Below are positions 17,070-26,068 of a DNA stretch of 64,000 nucleotides, one piece after another. Positions within the stretch are counted from its first letter, which is position 1, and every line of letters starts with the position of its first letter. The position numbers and the translations under genes were made by a program. The notes beneath the pieces are model-generated. The model searched no databases. It had not been told where the DNA came from and worked only from the letters and a program-made list of their open reading frames with translations. Source of the stretch: Mycolicibacterium houstonense (lineage in GTDB: Bacteria; Actinomycetota; Actinomycetes; Mycobacteriales; Mycobacteriaceae); NCBI RefSeq assembly GCF_900078665.2, contig NZ_LT546207.1, positions 1,524,029 through 1,588,028 of the forward strand. Direction: 5' to 3'.

Positions 17070-17771
17070 GTGAGCACGTCACCTTCAAGGCCCGAGCTGA
17101 CGGAGGGGAGCCCGCGGCGTTCCCGGGGTCGTCCGCGGCTGCCGCTGGACCGGATCATCGCGACCGCCACAGCGCTCCTCGACGAAGAAGGCGCCGACGC
17201 GCTGTCGATGCGCAACCTGGCCCAGCGACTGGACTCGGGTACCGCGACGTTGTACCGGCACTTCACCGGACGGGCGGACCTGGTCGCCCAGGTGATCGAC
17301 AGCGTGTTGGCCGAGGCGCACGTCGACGATGCGACGCTGGACGCCATGACATGGCAGCAAGCCTGTGAAGCATTGGCACACGGTCTGTTTGATGTGTTCC
17401 GACGCCACCCTCACGTCGCGCCGCTGCTGGTCGAGAAGATTCCGATCGGACCCAATGCGATGGCCCAGCGCGAGCAGACGATCGCACTGCTGCTCAAATC
17501 GGGCTTTGCGGCACCGTTGGCCGCGCAGGCGTGCGCCACGCTGGCGCGCTACGTGGTGGGATTCGCGACACAGCTGTCCCCGTCTGGCGCCAACGCTGCG
17601 GATCAGGGCGAGGTCTGGCAGACCCTCGACCCGCAGGTATTTCCCGCCACCGTCAGTGTGGCCGATCATCTACCCGTACCGCTCGAGCGAGAGTTCGCCT
17701 TCGGTCTCGAACTCCTCATCAACGGCTTGAGTCAACTCGCGCCGAAGCCGACTGCGCGCAAGAGGCGTTGA
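17070..17771 (+). CDS. TetR-family regulator
   Basis: The 233-aa protein has a Ser/Arg-rich N-terminus, then a TetR helix-turn-helix (about 25-70; ALSMRNLAQRLDSGTATLYRHF) and a C-terminal domain of the TetR_C type. GTG at 17070 is close to a TCATACT element, so the message may be leaderless. It stands between the hydrolase operon and the amidohydrolase gene, each preceded by a copy of the same operator-like box. Confidence 0.85.
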   Translation: MSTSPSRPELTEGSPRRSRGRPRLPLDRIIATATALLDEEGADALSMRNLAQRLDSGTATLYRHFTGRADLVAQVIDSVLAEAHVDDATLDAMTWQQACEALAHGLFDVFRRHPHVAPLLVEKIPIGPNAMAQREQTIALLLKSGFAAPLAAQACATLARYVVGFATQLSPSGANAADQGEVWQTLDPQVFPATVSVADHLPVPLEREFAFGLELLINGLSQLAPKPTARKRR

Positions 17772-17788
17772 CACCGCTCCCTGTTATC

Positions 17789-17803
17789 GGACACACTGTA
17801 TCC
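17789..17803. promoter_or_regulatory. Operator-like box GGACAC-ACT-GTATCC
   Basis: A 6-3-6 dyad with one mismatch in symmetry, 25 bp ahead of the amidohydrolase start and 17 bp after the TetR stop. It matches the box at 17015-17029 and suggests that the TetR protein controls both flanking units. Confidence 0.5.
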
Positions 17804-17828
17804 GTTAATGGTTAGTGGGAGGCAAGCG

Positions 17829-19223
17829 GTGGCGCGAATATTGCTACGCGGTGCGCAGGTGATCACCATGGCGCCGCATCGTCCCGACACTGAACGCATC
17901 GACGTCCTCGTCGAGGACGATCGCATCGCGGCGATGGGCGACCACCTCGATCCGACGGGCGCAGACGTTGTCGACCTCGAGGGCCGCATCGTCGTTCCCG
18001 GACTCGTCAACGCCCACCTGCACACCTGGCAGACGGCGCTACGGTTCGCCGGCGGAGACTGGTCGCTGCTCGAATACCTGGCCCACACTCACGGCCACGT
18101 CGCGCGCAGATACGACCCCGACGACATGCACATCGGGACAATGGCCGGTGCGCTGAACCAAATCGGCTGCGGCACAACTACTGTGGGCGACTGGTGTCAC
18201 AACTGCCTGACCCCAGCCCATGCCGACGCCGCTATCGACGCATTGAACACTGTCGGCATCCGTGCAGTCTTCTTTCACGGCACACCTCACGGCGGTCCCA
18301 CCAAACCCCATGACGTGTCCGAGATCGACCGCCTCCTTGGCGGTCCCATCGCGAGAAACCCTCTACTCACGCTGGGGATGGCAATCAAAGGCCCGCAACT
18401 CTCCACACCTGACGTGGCGATCGCGGATCTGCGGGCCGCCGTCGACCGCGGCCTGATCGCATCGATGCATCAGAGCGCCGGAACGTCAGGACGCGGTTGG
18501 AATGCCGTCGGCGCTGCTGGCCTGTGGGGCCCACACGCCAACATCGTGCACGGCACCGGTCTGGCCGACCAATGGGTCAAGAAACTCGCCGGCGTCGGAG
18601 TCACCTTCACGACCACACCGGAAAACGAACTGGGTCAAGGCCATTGCACGGCAATCACCGAAAGACTGTTGCATGCCGGCGGGGCGCCGTCACTCGGCAC
18701 CGACACCGAAACGGCCGTATCTGGTGAAGTTCTCACCGCTGCCCGCATCACCTTGGCCCACCAACGAGGACTGGCCCACGAGCAGGAGTTCCACCGCACC
18801 GGGCTGAGCGCGCCCACCGCAGGGCTCAGCAGCAAGCAGGCGTTGTCGTGGGCAACCGTCCACGGTGCGCGCGCGCTCGGCCTGTCTGACAAGGTCGGCC
18901 ACCTCGCACCCGGCATGCAAGCCGATCTCGTCGTCATCGACGCCCGCGCACTGAACCTGTGGCCGGCCCACGACCCGATCGCCGCGGCGTTGCAGGCGAG
19001 CATCGCCAACATCGAAGCGGTCATGATCGGCGGGCACTGGCGCAAACGCCACCACACACTGGTCGACACGGATATCGACGAAGTCAAAGACCGTCTGCAG
19101 CAGTCCGGCGAACGCTTCGCCCACAAGATCCGCGCAACCGGTCCGCTGGCCCGCATACGACGCCGCGTCGTACGCACGGTCGTGCGCCGGCACCTTCGTC
19201 GCCAAATCCGCTCCGGTGACTAG
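17829..19223 (+). CDS. Amidohydrolase (chlorohydrolase/TrzN-like, metal-dependent)
   Basis: A 464-aa amidohydrolase-superfamily protein: PGLVNAHLHTWQT with the HxH metal pair, later His in IASMHQSAGT and IVHGTGLAD, and Asp in SLGTDTE. Such enzymes deaminate, dehalogenate or hydrolyse amide-type bonds on heterocycles such as triazines or purines. GTG at 17829 is chosen because GGGAGGCAAGCG precedes it; ATG at 17808 is upstream but poorly spaced. The C-terminal 50 residues are Arg-rich and unusual. Confidence 0.82.
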   Translation: MARILLRGAQVITMAPHRPDTERIDVLVEDDRIAAMGDHLDPTGADVVDLEGRIVVPGLVNAHLHTWQTALRFAGGDWSLLEYLAHTHGHVARRYDPDDMHIGTMAGALNQIGCGTTTVGDWCHNCLTPAHADAAIDALNTVGIRAVFFHGTPHGGPTKPHDVSEIDRLLGGPIARNPLLTLGMAIKGPQLSTPDVAIADLRAAVDRGLIASMHQSAGTSGRGWNAVGAAGLWGPHANIVHGTGLADQWVKKLAGVGVTFTTTPENELGQGHCTAITERLLHAGGAPSLGTDTETAVSGEVLTAARITLAHQRGLAHEQEFHRTGLSAPTAGLSSKQALSWATVHGARALGLSDKVGHLAPGMQADLVVIDARALNLWPAHDPIAAALQASIANIEAVMIGGHWRKRHHTLVDTDIDEVKDRLQQSGERFAHKIRATGPLARIRRRVVRTVVRRHLRRQIRSGD

Positions 19224-19319
19224 CGGCATCGACTGACATCTCCAGCGAGTGACGGCGACTGCCGACTCAATTCGTGTCGCCTCAAGTGTGTGCCCGAGGG
19301 GTTGGTTCGTACAGTCGGG

Positions 19320-19964
19320 TCAAAGGCTTGTCGTCAGATGGTCGAGGTCGGCGGTGCGGATTCCGTTGTAGATGGGCATGCATGGCTCGGGAAAGTCCTG
19401 GACGATGTCGGCGCCTCGCTCGGTGAGTTCGTCGAGAAAATTCGGCAGGTGCTGCATGGCTCCGGTGGGCAGGTCGTGAATGACTACGACGCTCCAGTCC
19501 TGGTGGGCAATGTCATCGAGGCATCGCTGCACCCACTGGTCGGGCTGGTCCCAGTCGTGCGGCACGCTCGTCCACAGCACACAGGTGTAGTCGTGCCGTT
19601 GCAGGTAGTCGATCGCGGCAGGATTAAAGACGCGTCGGCCCAGCACGCCACCGCCGGCGTAAGGCCGGAACAACTTCACCGGTCGGGCCAAAGTGCCGAT
19701 GATCTCTTCTGCATCCCGAATTTCTCGGGTGACTAAGGCTAGATCTGTTGGGGCATCGCCGAACTGGATGCTGTGAGTCAAGGTGTGGTTGCCGATCCAG
19801 TGACCTTCGGAGGCTGCTCGTTCCGACAGGGCACGCGCACTCGGTTCGGTGAGTTGGCCGGCGATCACGAAGAACGTGGATTTGATGTCCCGCTGACCGA
19901 GAATGTCGAGAACCTCGGCGGTCGTTTCGGTAGGGCCGTTATCGAAGGTGATGGTGACTCTCAC
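19320..19964 (-). CDS. Polysaccharide deacetylase-like protein with DNG motif
   Basis: The 214-aa protein spans a NodB-type domain without signal peptide. Motif 1 is TFDNGP, with Asn where the usual metal-binding second Asp stands; motif 2 NHTLTH keeps both His; motif 3 is RPYAGGG. The variant resembles cytoplasmic members acting on small molecules rather than peptidoglycan. GTG at 19964 overlaps the TetR stop by 4 nt, so it is coupled to that regulator. Confidence 0.8.
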   Translation of the reverse strand: MRVTITFDNGPTETTAEVLDILGQRDIKSTFFVIAGQLTEPSARALSERAASEGHWIGNHTLTHSIQFGDAPTDLALVTREIRDAEEIIGTLARPVKLFRPYAGGGVLGRRVFNPAAIDYLQRHDYTCVLWTSVPHDWDQPDQWVQRCLDDIAHQDWSVVVIHDLPTGAMQHLPNFLDELTERGADIVQDFPEPCMPIYNGIRTADLDHLTTSL

Positions 19965-20623
19965 GGCGTCCCCTTTGTCGCAACCCGCGCCCGCAGGCCC
20001 GCGATGAGCATGTCGGCGACAAACTCGGCGTGGTGTTCGATGGCGGCAGGCTCGGTCGGGTCGTGAGGTTCCAGCATGAGGGCAAACGGCACCAGGCTGA
20101 ACGGCGCGGTGCCCCCGTGGGCGACCAGGAAGTGCAGGCTGCGCACATCGGCAGCGTTCAATGCGCCACAGTCGACGAGCACCTTCAGGGGCTCGGTAAG
20201 GCGAGCGTAGAGCGGCTGAACATGAACCTCGTGGAGGTAGGTGAGGCGCGCACTGGGGGTCGCGCCTTCGACGGTGACCAACCGCAGAAGCTCCGGATGG
20301 TGGGCGTGGCTCACCAGGAACCGCACGATGGTCTGACGTGCCGCCTCCATCAGGTCCCGCTCGGCCAACTCTGTGTCGACGCTGATCTGCTCGTGTACCT
20401 CGCCGAACGCGAAGTCCACCGCGGCGTACCACAGACCCTCCTTGGATCCGAACCTCTGATGAATCAGGTTGTGACTGACCCCTAGTTCACGGTTCAGCGC
20501 AGCGACCGACGTCCCGTCAAAACCATTCTCGGCGAACATCTTCAGCGCCTTGGACAAGATATCGGGCAATGCCGCCGGGGCCTCGGCGGCCGGAGGCCGG
20601 CCCTGTCGCTTGGCGGTCGTCAT
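19961..20623 (-). CDS. TetR-family regulator
   Basis: A 220-aa regulator with a helix-turn-helix at about 20-65 (GTSVAALNRELGVSHNLIHQRFGSKEGLW). ATG at 20623 is preceded by TATGCT, allowing a leaderless message; ATG at 20635 is an alternative start. It is divergent from a four-gene rightward unit, and the gap between them holds two strong palindromes that are its probable operators. Confidence 0.88.
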   Translation of the reverse strand: MTTAKRQGRPPAAEAPAALPDILSKALKMFAENGFDGTSVAALNRELGVSHNLIHQRFGSKEGLWYAAVDFAFGEVHEQISVDTELAERDLMEAARQTIVRFLVSHAHHPELLRLVTVEGATPSARLTYLHEVHVQPLYARLTEPLKVLVDCGALNAADVRSLHFLVAHGGTAPFSLVPFALMLEPHDPTEPAAIEHHAEFVADMLIAGLRARVATKGTP

Positions 20624-20642
20624 GTCACCCAGCATAACCGTC

Positions 20643-20664
20643 GATGTTGACGAACATCAACATC
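20643..20664. promoter_or_regulatory. Palindrome GATGTTGA-N6-TCAACATC
   Basis: Perfect 8-bp arms 20 bp ahead of the TetR start. It shares the TGTTGA half-site with the second palindrome at 20688-20705, which supports binding of the same protein. Confidence 0.7.
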
Positions 20665-20687
20665 TGGCGATAGCCTCGGACCCATCA

Positions 20688-20705
20688 TGTTGATGATCAT
20701 CAACA
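20688..20705. promoter_or_regulatory. Perfect 18-bp palindrome TGTTGATGATCATCAACA
   Basis: An uninterrupted 18-bp palindrome 18 bp ahead of the membrane-protein start at 20723. With the 20643 site it probably lets the TetR protein control both directions. Confidence 0.75.
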
Positions 20706-20722
20706 ATTTGCGGGAGGATGCA

Positions 20723-21340
20723 ATGGCGCGGAAACCAAGGACACGTTCGTCGGTCCAGGTCTTCAATATCCTGGCCACGCTGGGCGGCGCAGGCCACAAT
20801 TGGTTCGAGCGGTGGGCGGGTCTCGGTGTTTTCCTGGAGCCTTGGCTGGGCCGGCGGGTGACCAACGTCTTGTGGGCGGCCGCACCTCCGCTGCTGTTGC
20901 GCAGCGCCGCGCGGGGCCGTTGGCGCGGGGAGGACGCGGCGCTGGCATTCAACGCCGGCATCTCGCTGGCATCGGTGGTCGTGCACTTCATCGATTGGCC
21001 CTGGACACGGCGGCTCGGGCTGTTCCCGTGGCTCGACGAGGCCGAAGGCCTACCGCCGGAGTTGGTAGGCCCCTATAACGCGGTGTTGTGGGTCTGGGGC
21101 GTGGGGGGTGCCGGCAGCATCCTCTTCGAGACTCGCCGCGCCGACCTGAAATACGCCGTGGTCGGACTCGTCGCCGGTCCGTTGCTGTTGGCATCGGCCC
21201 GGCACCATTTCACGTGGGCGCGCGAGCAGGCTGCTGAGGACACCAGCGGCCGGTGGAGTCCGGTGTTTTCCGCCGGTGACTCGGCAGCGACGTCGCGCCG
21301 AGAGAGCTTATGCGCCACTCAGAAGGCTGAAACACGTTGA
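20723..21340 (+). CDS. Hypothetical membrane protein, 205 aa
   Basis: ATG at 20723 follows GGGAGGATGCA. The product has a basic N-terminus and about four hydrophobic stretches, including residues around 45-60, 75-95, 125-145 and 152-170, and a polar tail. I do not recognise the family. First gene of a rightward unit with an alpha/beta hydrolase, an FAH-family protein and a DoxX-like protein, under the divergent TetR regulator. Confidence 0.7.
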   Translation: MARKPRTRSSVQVFNILATLGGAGHNWFERWAGLGVFLEPWLGRRVTNVLWAAAPPLLLRSAARGRWRGEDAALAFNAGISLASVVVHFIDWPWTRRLGLFPWLDEAEGLPPELVGPYNAVLWVWGVGGAGSILFETRRADLKYAVVGLVAGPLLLASARHHFTWAREQAAEDTSGRWSPVFSAGDSAATSRRESLCATQKAETR

Positions 21341-21385
21341 CCCACGGATGAATCCGCTGACAGACACGCGACGAGGAGCTGCGAA

Positions 21386-22216
21386 ATGCAACGCGAAGAA
21401 CACATGATCGGCGACACCTTCGCCTACCGGTATGCCGGGCCCGGGGCTGACCACGTCCTGTTGGTACAGCATGGGATCGGAGGTCATGGGGGGATCTACG
21501 ACAAGTTCGGGGCACACTATGCCGAACGAGGCGCCGAGATGTGGTGCATGGACGCTCCCGGCCATGGCCGATCGTGTGTCGATCGTCGTGCCGGCCAATT
21601 CACCTTGCAGGAGTGGGTGGACGCCGCGCTGAACGTGACCGAGCACATCGCCACCCACACCGGCTTGCCGGTGTTCATCAAAGGTTCGTCGTTGGGTGCA
21701 GCCGCCGCCTACTGTGCCTACGCGGCGTCAGACTCGCACGCCGGCGCAATTTTGATGGGATTCGCCATACCGTCTTCGCCACTGATTCCCGCCGACAACC
21801 CCTTTCGCTCCGAGGCGTTCAAGCAGATGACCGCCTTCTTCGGCACGGCTTTGCGGTTCGACATCGACCAATACATAAACTTCGACGAGGACTACGGGTT
21901 CCGTGGAGCGGGCGTGCAGAAACACAATGACCCGCTCAACACATGGAGTTATGACCTCGCCGCCTGGGGGTCGATCCTTCGTTATGACCCGGCCGTCGCG
22001 CTGGCCGACAACACCAAACCGATCCTGTTCGCCGTCGGGGAGAAGGATCCCATCTTCACCCCCGAGATCGCCAAGATGGTCGCCGATGCCACCGGCGGAC
22101 CGGTCCAGCTACACATCCACCCTGACGCCGTCCATCAGCTGATGCTTTTCCACACCCGCGACTACGCCGATGTGGTGCACGGCTGGTGCACCAAGCAGCT
22201 CAGCTCATTGCACTAG
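21386..22216 (+). CDS. Alpha/beta hydrolase (lysophospholipase/monoglyceride-lipase-like)
   Basis: A 276-aa alpha/beta hydrolase: HGIGGHGGIYDK oxyanion region, DAPGHGRS, nucleophile elbow GSSLGA, an EKDPIFTPE acid region and a late DAVHQLMLF His. ATG at 21386 follows GAGGAGCTGCGAA. It lies between a membrane protein and an FAH-family gene and is probably part of the same degradative unit. Confidence 0.85.
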   Translation: MQREEHMIGDTFAYRYAGPGADHVLLVQHGIGGHGGIYDKFGAHYAERGAEMWCMDAPGHGRSCVDRRAGQFTLQEWVDAALNVTEHIATHTGLPVFIKGSSLGAAAAYCAYAASDSHAGAILMGFAIPSSPLIPADNPFRSEAFKQMTAFFGTALRFDIDQYINFDEDYGFRGAGVQKHNDPLNTWSYDLAAWGSILRYDPAVALADNTKPILFAVGEKDPIFTPEIAKMVADATGGPVQLHIHPDAVHQLMLFHTRDYADVVHGWCTKQLSSLH

Positions 22217-22250
22217 AACCGGACCCCTCTGTCGTCTGCAAAGGAAAGCC

Positions 22251-23114
22251 ATGAAACTCGCCAACCTGGCCGGCCGCGCCGTGTTGATCACCCCGGACGG
22301 GATTGTCGATCTCGCCAAAGCGTCCGGAGGGTCACTGCCCAGTCAACCCGACGCGGCGATCGCCAATCTCGATGACATCCGTACGTTCTATGCGACCGCG
22401 CAGCCGGAACCGAACGTCACCCTCACCGAAGCCGACCTGCTCGAAGATCTCAGCCTGCTCGGCCCACCCGCGACCGCTCCCCGGCAGATCTTCGCCGTCG
22501 GCCTCAACTACGCCGACCACAGCACCGAGACCGGCCTTGCCGTTCCCGACCAACCACTGATCTTCACGAAGTTCGCCTCTTCACTGGCCGGTCCTGGCTC
22601 AACCATTCCGCTGCCCGCACCTACTTGCGATTGGGAGATCGAGCTGGTCACGGTCATCGGCCGCGGTGGCCGCAACATCACGCCAGAGGCCGCGATGAGT
22701 CATGTGGCCGGATACTGTGTCGGCCAGGACATCTCGGAGCGGGCTACCCAGATGGAAGGAACGCCACCCCAATTCAGTCTCGCCAAAAGTCATCGAGGGT
22801 TCAGTCCAATCGGCCCGTGGATCACCACCATCGATGAACTCTCCGACCCGAGCGACCTGGCCATCATGACCACGCTCGATGACGAGATCGTCCAGCAGGC
22901 CCGCACCAGCGAGATGATCTTCCCCGTCGAAGACCTCGTGAGTCACCTGTCCGGTGTCTGTGAACTGATGCCCGGTGACCTCATCTTCACCGGCACCCCG
23001 TCCGGCGTCGGATACTCACGCACCCCACCGCGTTACCTCACTCCCGGCAGCATCTTGCATTCGGCCATCGAAGGCCTGGGCCGACTCCGCAACCCCTGCA
23101 CCGCCGCCGGCTGA
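22251..23114 (+). CDS. FAH-family hydrolase/isomerase
   Basis: The 287-aa protein has GLNYADHSTETG, CDWEIELVTVIGRGG with the metal-binding Glu pair, VGQDISERATQ and GDLIFTGTPSGVG, the standard FAH signatures. ATG at 22251 follows AAAGGAAAGCC. Probably hydrolyses, hydrates or decarboxylates an oxo-enoate from ring or chain degradation. Confidence 0.88.
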   Translation: MKLANLAGRAVLITPDGIVDLAKASGGSLPSQPDAAIANLDDIRTFYATAQPEPNVTLTEADLLEDLSLLGPPATAPRQIFAVGLNYADHSTETGLAVPDQPLIFTKFASSLAGPGSTIPLPAPTCDWEIELVTVIGRGGRNITPEAAMSHVAGYCVGQDISERATQMEGTPPQFSLAKSHRGFSPIGPWITTIDELSDPSDLAIMTTLDDEIVQQARTSEMIFPVEDLVSHLSGVCELMPGDLIFTGTPSGVGYSRTPPRYLTPGSILHSAIEGLGRLRNPCTAAG

Positions 23115-23124
23115 GGACGCACAC

Positions 23125-23478
23125 ATGCATTTAGTGACGACCATCCTGATGGGGTTACTGGCACTGCTGCTCATCGCCACCGGCACGATGAAACTGCTCA
23201 ACAACGCCACCGCGCGCGGCAACGCCGATCACCTTGGGATCAGTGCCAATCTGAGCCGCGCGATCGGCATCGCCGAAATCGCAGGGGCCGCAGGGCTTAT
23301 CCTCGGCATCTTCTTCGTTCCACTCGCCATAATCACCGCGACCGCGGTCCTCATCCTCATGATCGGCGCCATCGTCTACCACGCCCGCGCGCACGACAGC
23401 TTCACGGCCATTCTGCCGGCAGTACTGACCGCCGCGGCGGCCCTGGCGATCATCGTGCTGAGCACACTCAAGTTCTGA
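23125..23478 (+). CDS. DoxX-like small membrane protein
   Basis: A 117-aa protein with four predicted membrane helices and a DoxX-type layout (LLIATGTMKLL near the start, GIAEIAGAAGLILGI in the middle, VYHARAHD late). ATG at 23125 is 10 nt after the FAH stop. DoxX-like proteins often accompany redox or dioxygenase units; the role here is unknown. Confidence 0.78.
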   Translation: MHLVTTILMGLLALLLIATGTMKLLNNATARGNADHLGISANLSRAIGIAEIAGAAGLILGIFFVPLAIITATAVLILMIGAIVYHARAHDSFTAILPAVLTAAAALAIIVLSTLKF

Positions 23479-23927
23479 CAAACAACGCACCCGTTGGTGC
23501 GCCGCGTTACAACACCTGCCGAGCCTGACTGTTTACCGGTGCATCCGTCCACGGTTCGGGGCAGCCCTACCATGTGTTCGTCACCAACCTTGAACACAAG
23601 ATGGGTCTGAGGCTCTCAGCGACGTGTTAGCTGACCTCTACGGTGGCACGAGAGTGCGCCGACGCCGACCCCGATGTGGCCGCGCGGCTCACCGATCTGT
23701 TGCCCCATCGTCAAGGGTGCAGGTACTGGGCGCGCAAGGCGCAACCCCGCCCGGGCCGACACCACCCGGCCTGCGTATGGTAGCCACCTTCACCACCTCG
23801 GCATCGGAGGCCGCCACGTCGGCGCCCGGGTCCTGATCCTGGTACCACCACCGTGTCGGTCATCAGCAACACCGGCTACCACCTCATCGCCGGCCACCAC
23901 ATCAACCCAGACGGCAACTCCTGGCCC
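23479..23927. other. Gene-free stretch, possibly decayed coding DNA
   Basis: No intact gene. Short protein-like fragments occur in different frames, for example around 23640-23760 and 23840-23930 on the plus strand, none with a start, ribosome binding site and adequate length together. This looks like a worn boundary next to the tRNA gene. Confidence 0.45.
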
Positions 23928-23958
23928 GAAAAACAAAAACCCCGACCAAGGCCGGGGT
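23928..23958 (-). terminator. Rho-independent terminator of tRNA-Leu
   Basis: ACCCCG (about 23939-23944) pairs with CGGGGT (23953-23958); on the minus strand the hairpin is followed by a T-rich run (TTTTTGTTTTT). It lies about 35 nt past the tRNA 3' end and is the clearest intrinsic terminator in the window. Confidence 0.75.
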
Positions 23959-23992
23959 GATCTGTAACCAATGACTCGACTCATCACAATTG

Positions 23993-24078
23993 TGTCCGAG
24001 GGGGGACTTGAACCCCCACGCCCGTTAATAGGGCACTAGCACCTCAAGCTAGCGCGTCTGCCATTCCGCCACTCGGAC
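23993..24078 (-). tRNA. tRNA-Leu (anticodon GAG)
   Basis: The minus strand folds as an 86-nt class II tRNA: acceptor GTCCGAG paired with CTCGGAC, a long variable arm (GCCC...GGGC), and anticodon stem CTAGC/GCTAG around loop TTGAGGT, giving anticodon GAG for CUC/CUU codons. CCA is not encoded. A 17-nt segment of its 3' end recurs at 12310. Confidence 0.95.
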
Positions 24079-24159
24079 ATGCCAACCCTGCGGGGTTGGG
24101 CGCCTAAGGCTATCGGATTGTGTGCCCCAGACCCAAACCGGTGCCCCAGTGGTACGAAT

Positions 24160-25500
24160 GTGACTGTGACTGTCCCCGCCTCCAGCGCGGACGAGGTGGT
24201 CGATCTCGTCAGCGCGCTCATCCGTTTCGACACCTCCAACACCGGTGATCCGGCCACCACCAAGGGCGAGGCCGAGTGTGCCCACTGGGTGGCCCAACAG
24301 CTGCAGGAGGTCGGCTACGAGACCGAATACGTCGAGGCCGGGGCGCCCGGACGGGGCAATGTGTTCGCCCGGCTGCCAGGTGCCGATCCGTCCCGCGGTG
24401 CGCTGATGATCCACGGGCACCTCGACGTCGTCCCGGCCGAACCCGCAGATTGGAGCGTGCACCCGTTCTCCGGGGCGGTCAAGGACGGCTATGTGTGGGG
24501 CCGCGGCGCGGTCGACATGAAGGACATGGTCGGGATGGCCATCGCGGTGGCCCGGCACTTCAAACGCTCGGGCATCGTCCCGCCCCGTGAGCTGGTGTTC
24601 GCGTTCGTCTCCGACGAGGAGCACGGCGGTACCTACGGCGCCAACTGGCTGGTGGACAACCGGCCCGACCTGTTCGACGGGGTCACCGAGGCGATCGGCG
24701 AGGTGGGCGGATTCTCCCTGACCGTGCCCCGCAAGGACGGCGGCGAGCGGCGGCTCTACCTGATCGAGACCGCCGAGAAGGGCCTGTCGTGGATGCGGCT
24801 GACCGCGCGGGGCCGGGCGGGCCACGGCTCGATGGTGCACGACGACAACGCGGTGACGGCCATCGCCGGTGCTGTGGACCGGCTGGGCCGCCACCAGTTC
24901 CCGCTGGTGCTCAACCCGGCCGTCGAGCAGTTCCTCACCGCGGTGGCCGAGGAGACCGGCTACGACTTCGACGTGAACTCGCCGGACCTGGACGGCACGA
25001 TCGCCAAACTCGGCGGGGTGGCCCGGATCGTGTCGGCCACGCTGCGCGACACCGCCAATCCGACCATGCTCAAGGCCGGCTACAAGGCCAACGTGATCCC
25101 GGCGTCGGCGGAGGCCGTGATCGACTGCCGGGTGCTGCCCGGCCGCAAGGAGGCCTTCGAGCGTGAGGTCGACGCGCTGATCGGTCCCGATGTCACCCGC
25201 AGCTGGGAGCGCGATCTGCCGTCGTACGAGACCACGTTCGACGGTGATCTGGTGGATGCCATGAACGCGGCGATCCTGGCGCTGGACCCCGAGGCCCGCA
25301 CCGTGCCCTACATGCTGTCGGGCGGAACGGACGCGAAGTCGTTCCAGCGGTTGGGGATTCGCTGCTTCGGGTTCGCGCCGCTGCGCCTGCCGCCGGACCT
25401 GGATTTCGCGGCCCTGTTCCACGGTGTCGACGAGCGGGTACCCGTGGACGCACTGCAGTTCGGGGCGGGCGTTCTGGAACACTTTCTGCGGAACTGCTGA
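24160..25500 (+). CDS. M20-family metallopeptidase (Rv2141c-like)
   Basis: A 446-aa M20 peptidase of the ArgE/DapE/Acy1/CPG2 group: [13 protein letters not shown] with the first metal His and Asp, [10 protein letters not shown] with the bridging Asp, [10 protein letters not shown] with the Glu pair, and a late FHGVDERVP His. GTG at 24160 is chosen over ATG at 24079, which would run into the tRNA. Start of the block that follows the M. tuberculosis Rv2141c-to-Rv2121c order. Confidence 0.9.
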   Translation: MTVTVPASSADEVVDLVSALIRFDTSNTGDPATTKGEAECAHWVAQQLQEVGYETEYVEAGAPGRGNVFARLPGADPSRGALMIHGHLDVVPAEPADWSVHPFSGAVKDGYVWGRGAVDMKDMVGMAIAVARHFKRSGIVPPRELVFAFVSDEEHGGTYGANWLVDNRPDLFDGVTEAIGEVGGFSLTVPRKDGGERRLYLIETAEKGLSWMRLTARGRAGHGSMVHDDNAVTAIAGAVDRLGRHQFPLVLNPAVEQFLTAVAEETGYDFDVNSPDLDGTIAKLGGVARIVSATLRDTANPTMLKAGYKANVIPASAEAVIDCRVLPGRKEAFEREVDALIGPDVTRSWERDLPSYETTFDGDLVDAMNAAILALDPEARTVPYMLSGGTDAKSFQRLGIRCFGFAPLRLPPDLDFAALFHGVDERVPVDALQFGAGVLEHFLRNC

Positions 25501-25543
25501 CTGCACGAGTCACGACGCACATGAGTCACGACGAGAGGGAACC

Positions 25544-26068
25544 ATGAGCACATCTCCGTACGACAACCTGCCGAAGCTGCCGACGTTCACCCTGACCTCC
25601 GAATCGGTCAGTGACGGGCAGCCGTTGGCCAACGATCAGGTCAGCGGGATCATGGGCGCCGGCGGTTCGGACACCTCGCCGCAGCTGAGCTGGTCCGGCT
25701 TCCCGGACGAGACCAAGAGCTTCGCCGTCACCGTGTACGACCCGGATGCCCCGACCGCCTCGGGTTTCTGGCACTGGGCCGTGGCCGATCTGCCTGCCTC
25801 GGTGACCGAGTTGCCCGCAGGCGCGGGTGACGGCGGCGACCTGCCCGGTGGTGCGGTCACGCTGGCCAACGATGCCAGCCTCAAGCGCTACATCGGCGCG
25901 GCTCCGCCGGCCGGTCACGGCCCGCACCGCTACTACATCGCCGTGCATGCCCTGCCGGTGGAGTCCCTGGGGCTGCCGGATGGCGCCACCCCGGCGTACC
26001 TGGGCTTCAACCTGTTCGGCCAGGCCATCGCCCGTGCCGTGATCCACGGCACCTATGAACAGCACTGA
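25544..26068 (+). CDS. PEBP/YbhB-family protein (Rv2140c-like)
   Basis: A 174-aa phosphatidylethanolamine-binding-like protein with [31 protein letters not shown] and [12 protein letters not shown], the ligand-pocket signatures of the family. ATG at 25544 follows AGAGGGAACC. Bacterial members are cytosolic with an unclear ligand. The 3' end overlaps the convergent pyrD gene by 16 nt. Confidence 0.9.
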   Translation: MSTSPYDNLPKLPTFTLTSESVSDGQPLANDQVSGIMGAGGSDTSPQLSWSGFPDETKSFAVTVYDPDAPTASGFWHWAVADLPASVTELPAGAGDGGDLPGGAVTLANDASLKRYIGAAPPAGHGPHRYYIAVHALPVESLGLPDGATPAYLGFNLFGQAIARAVIHGTYEQH

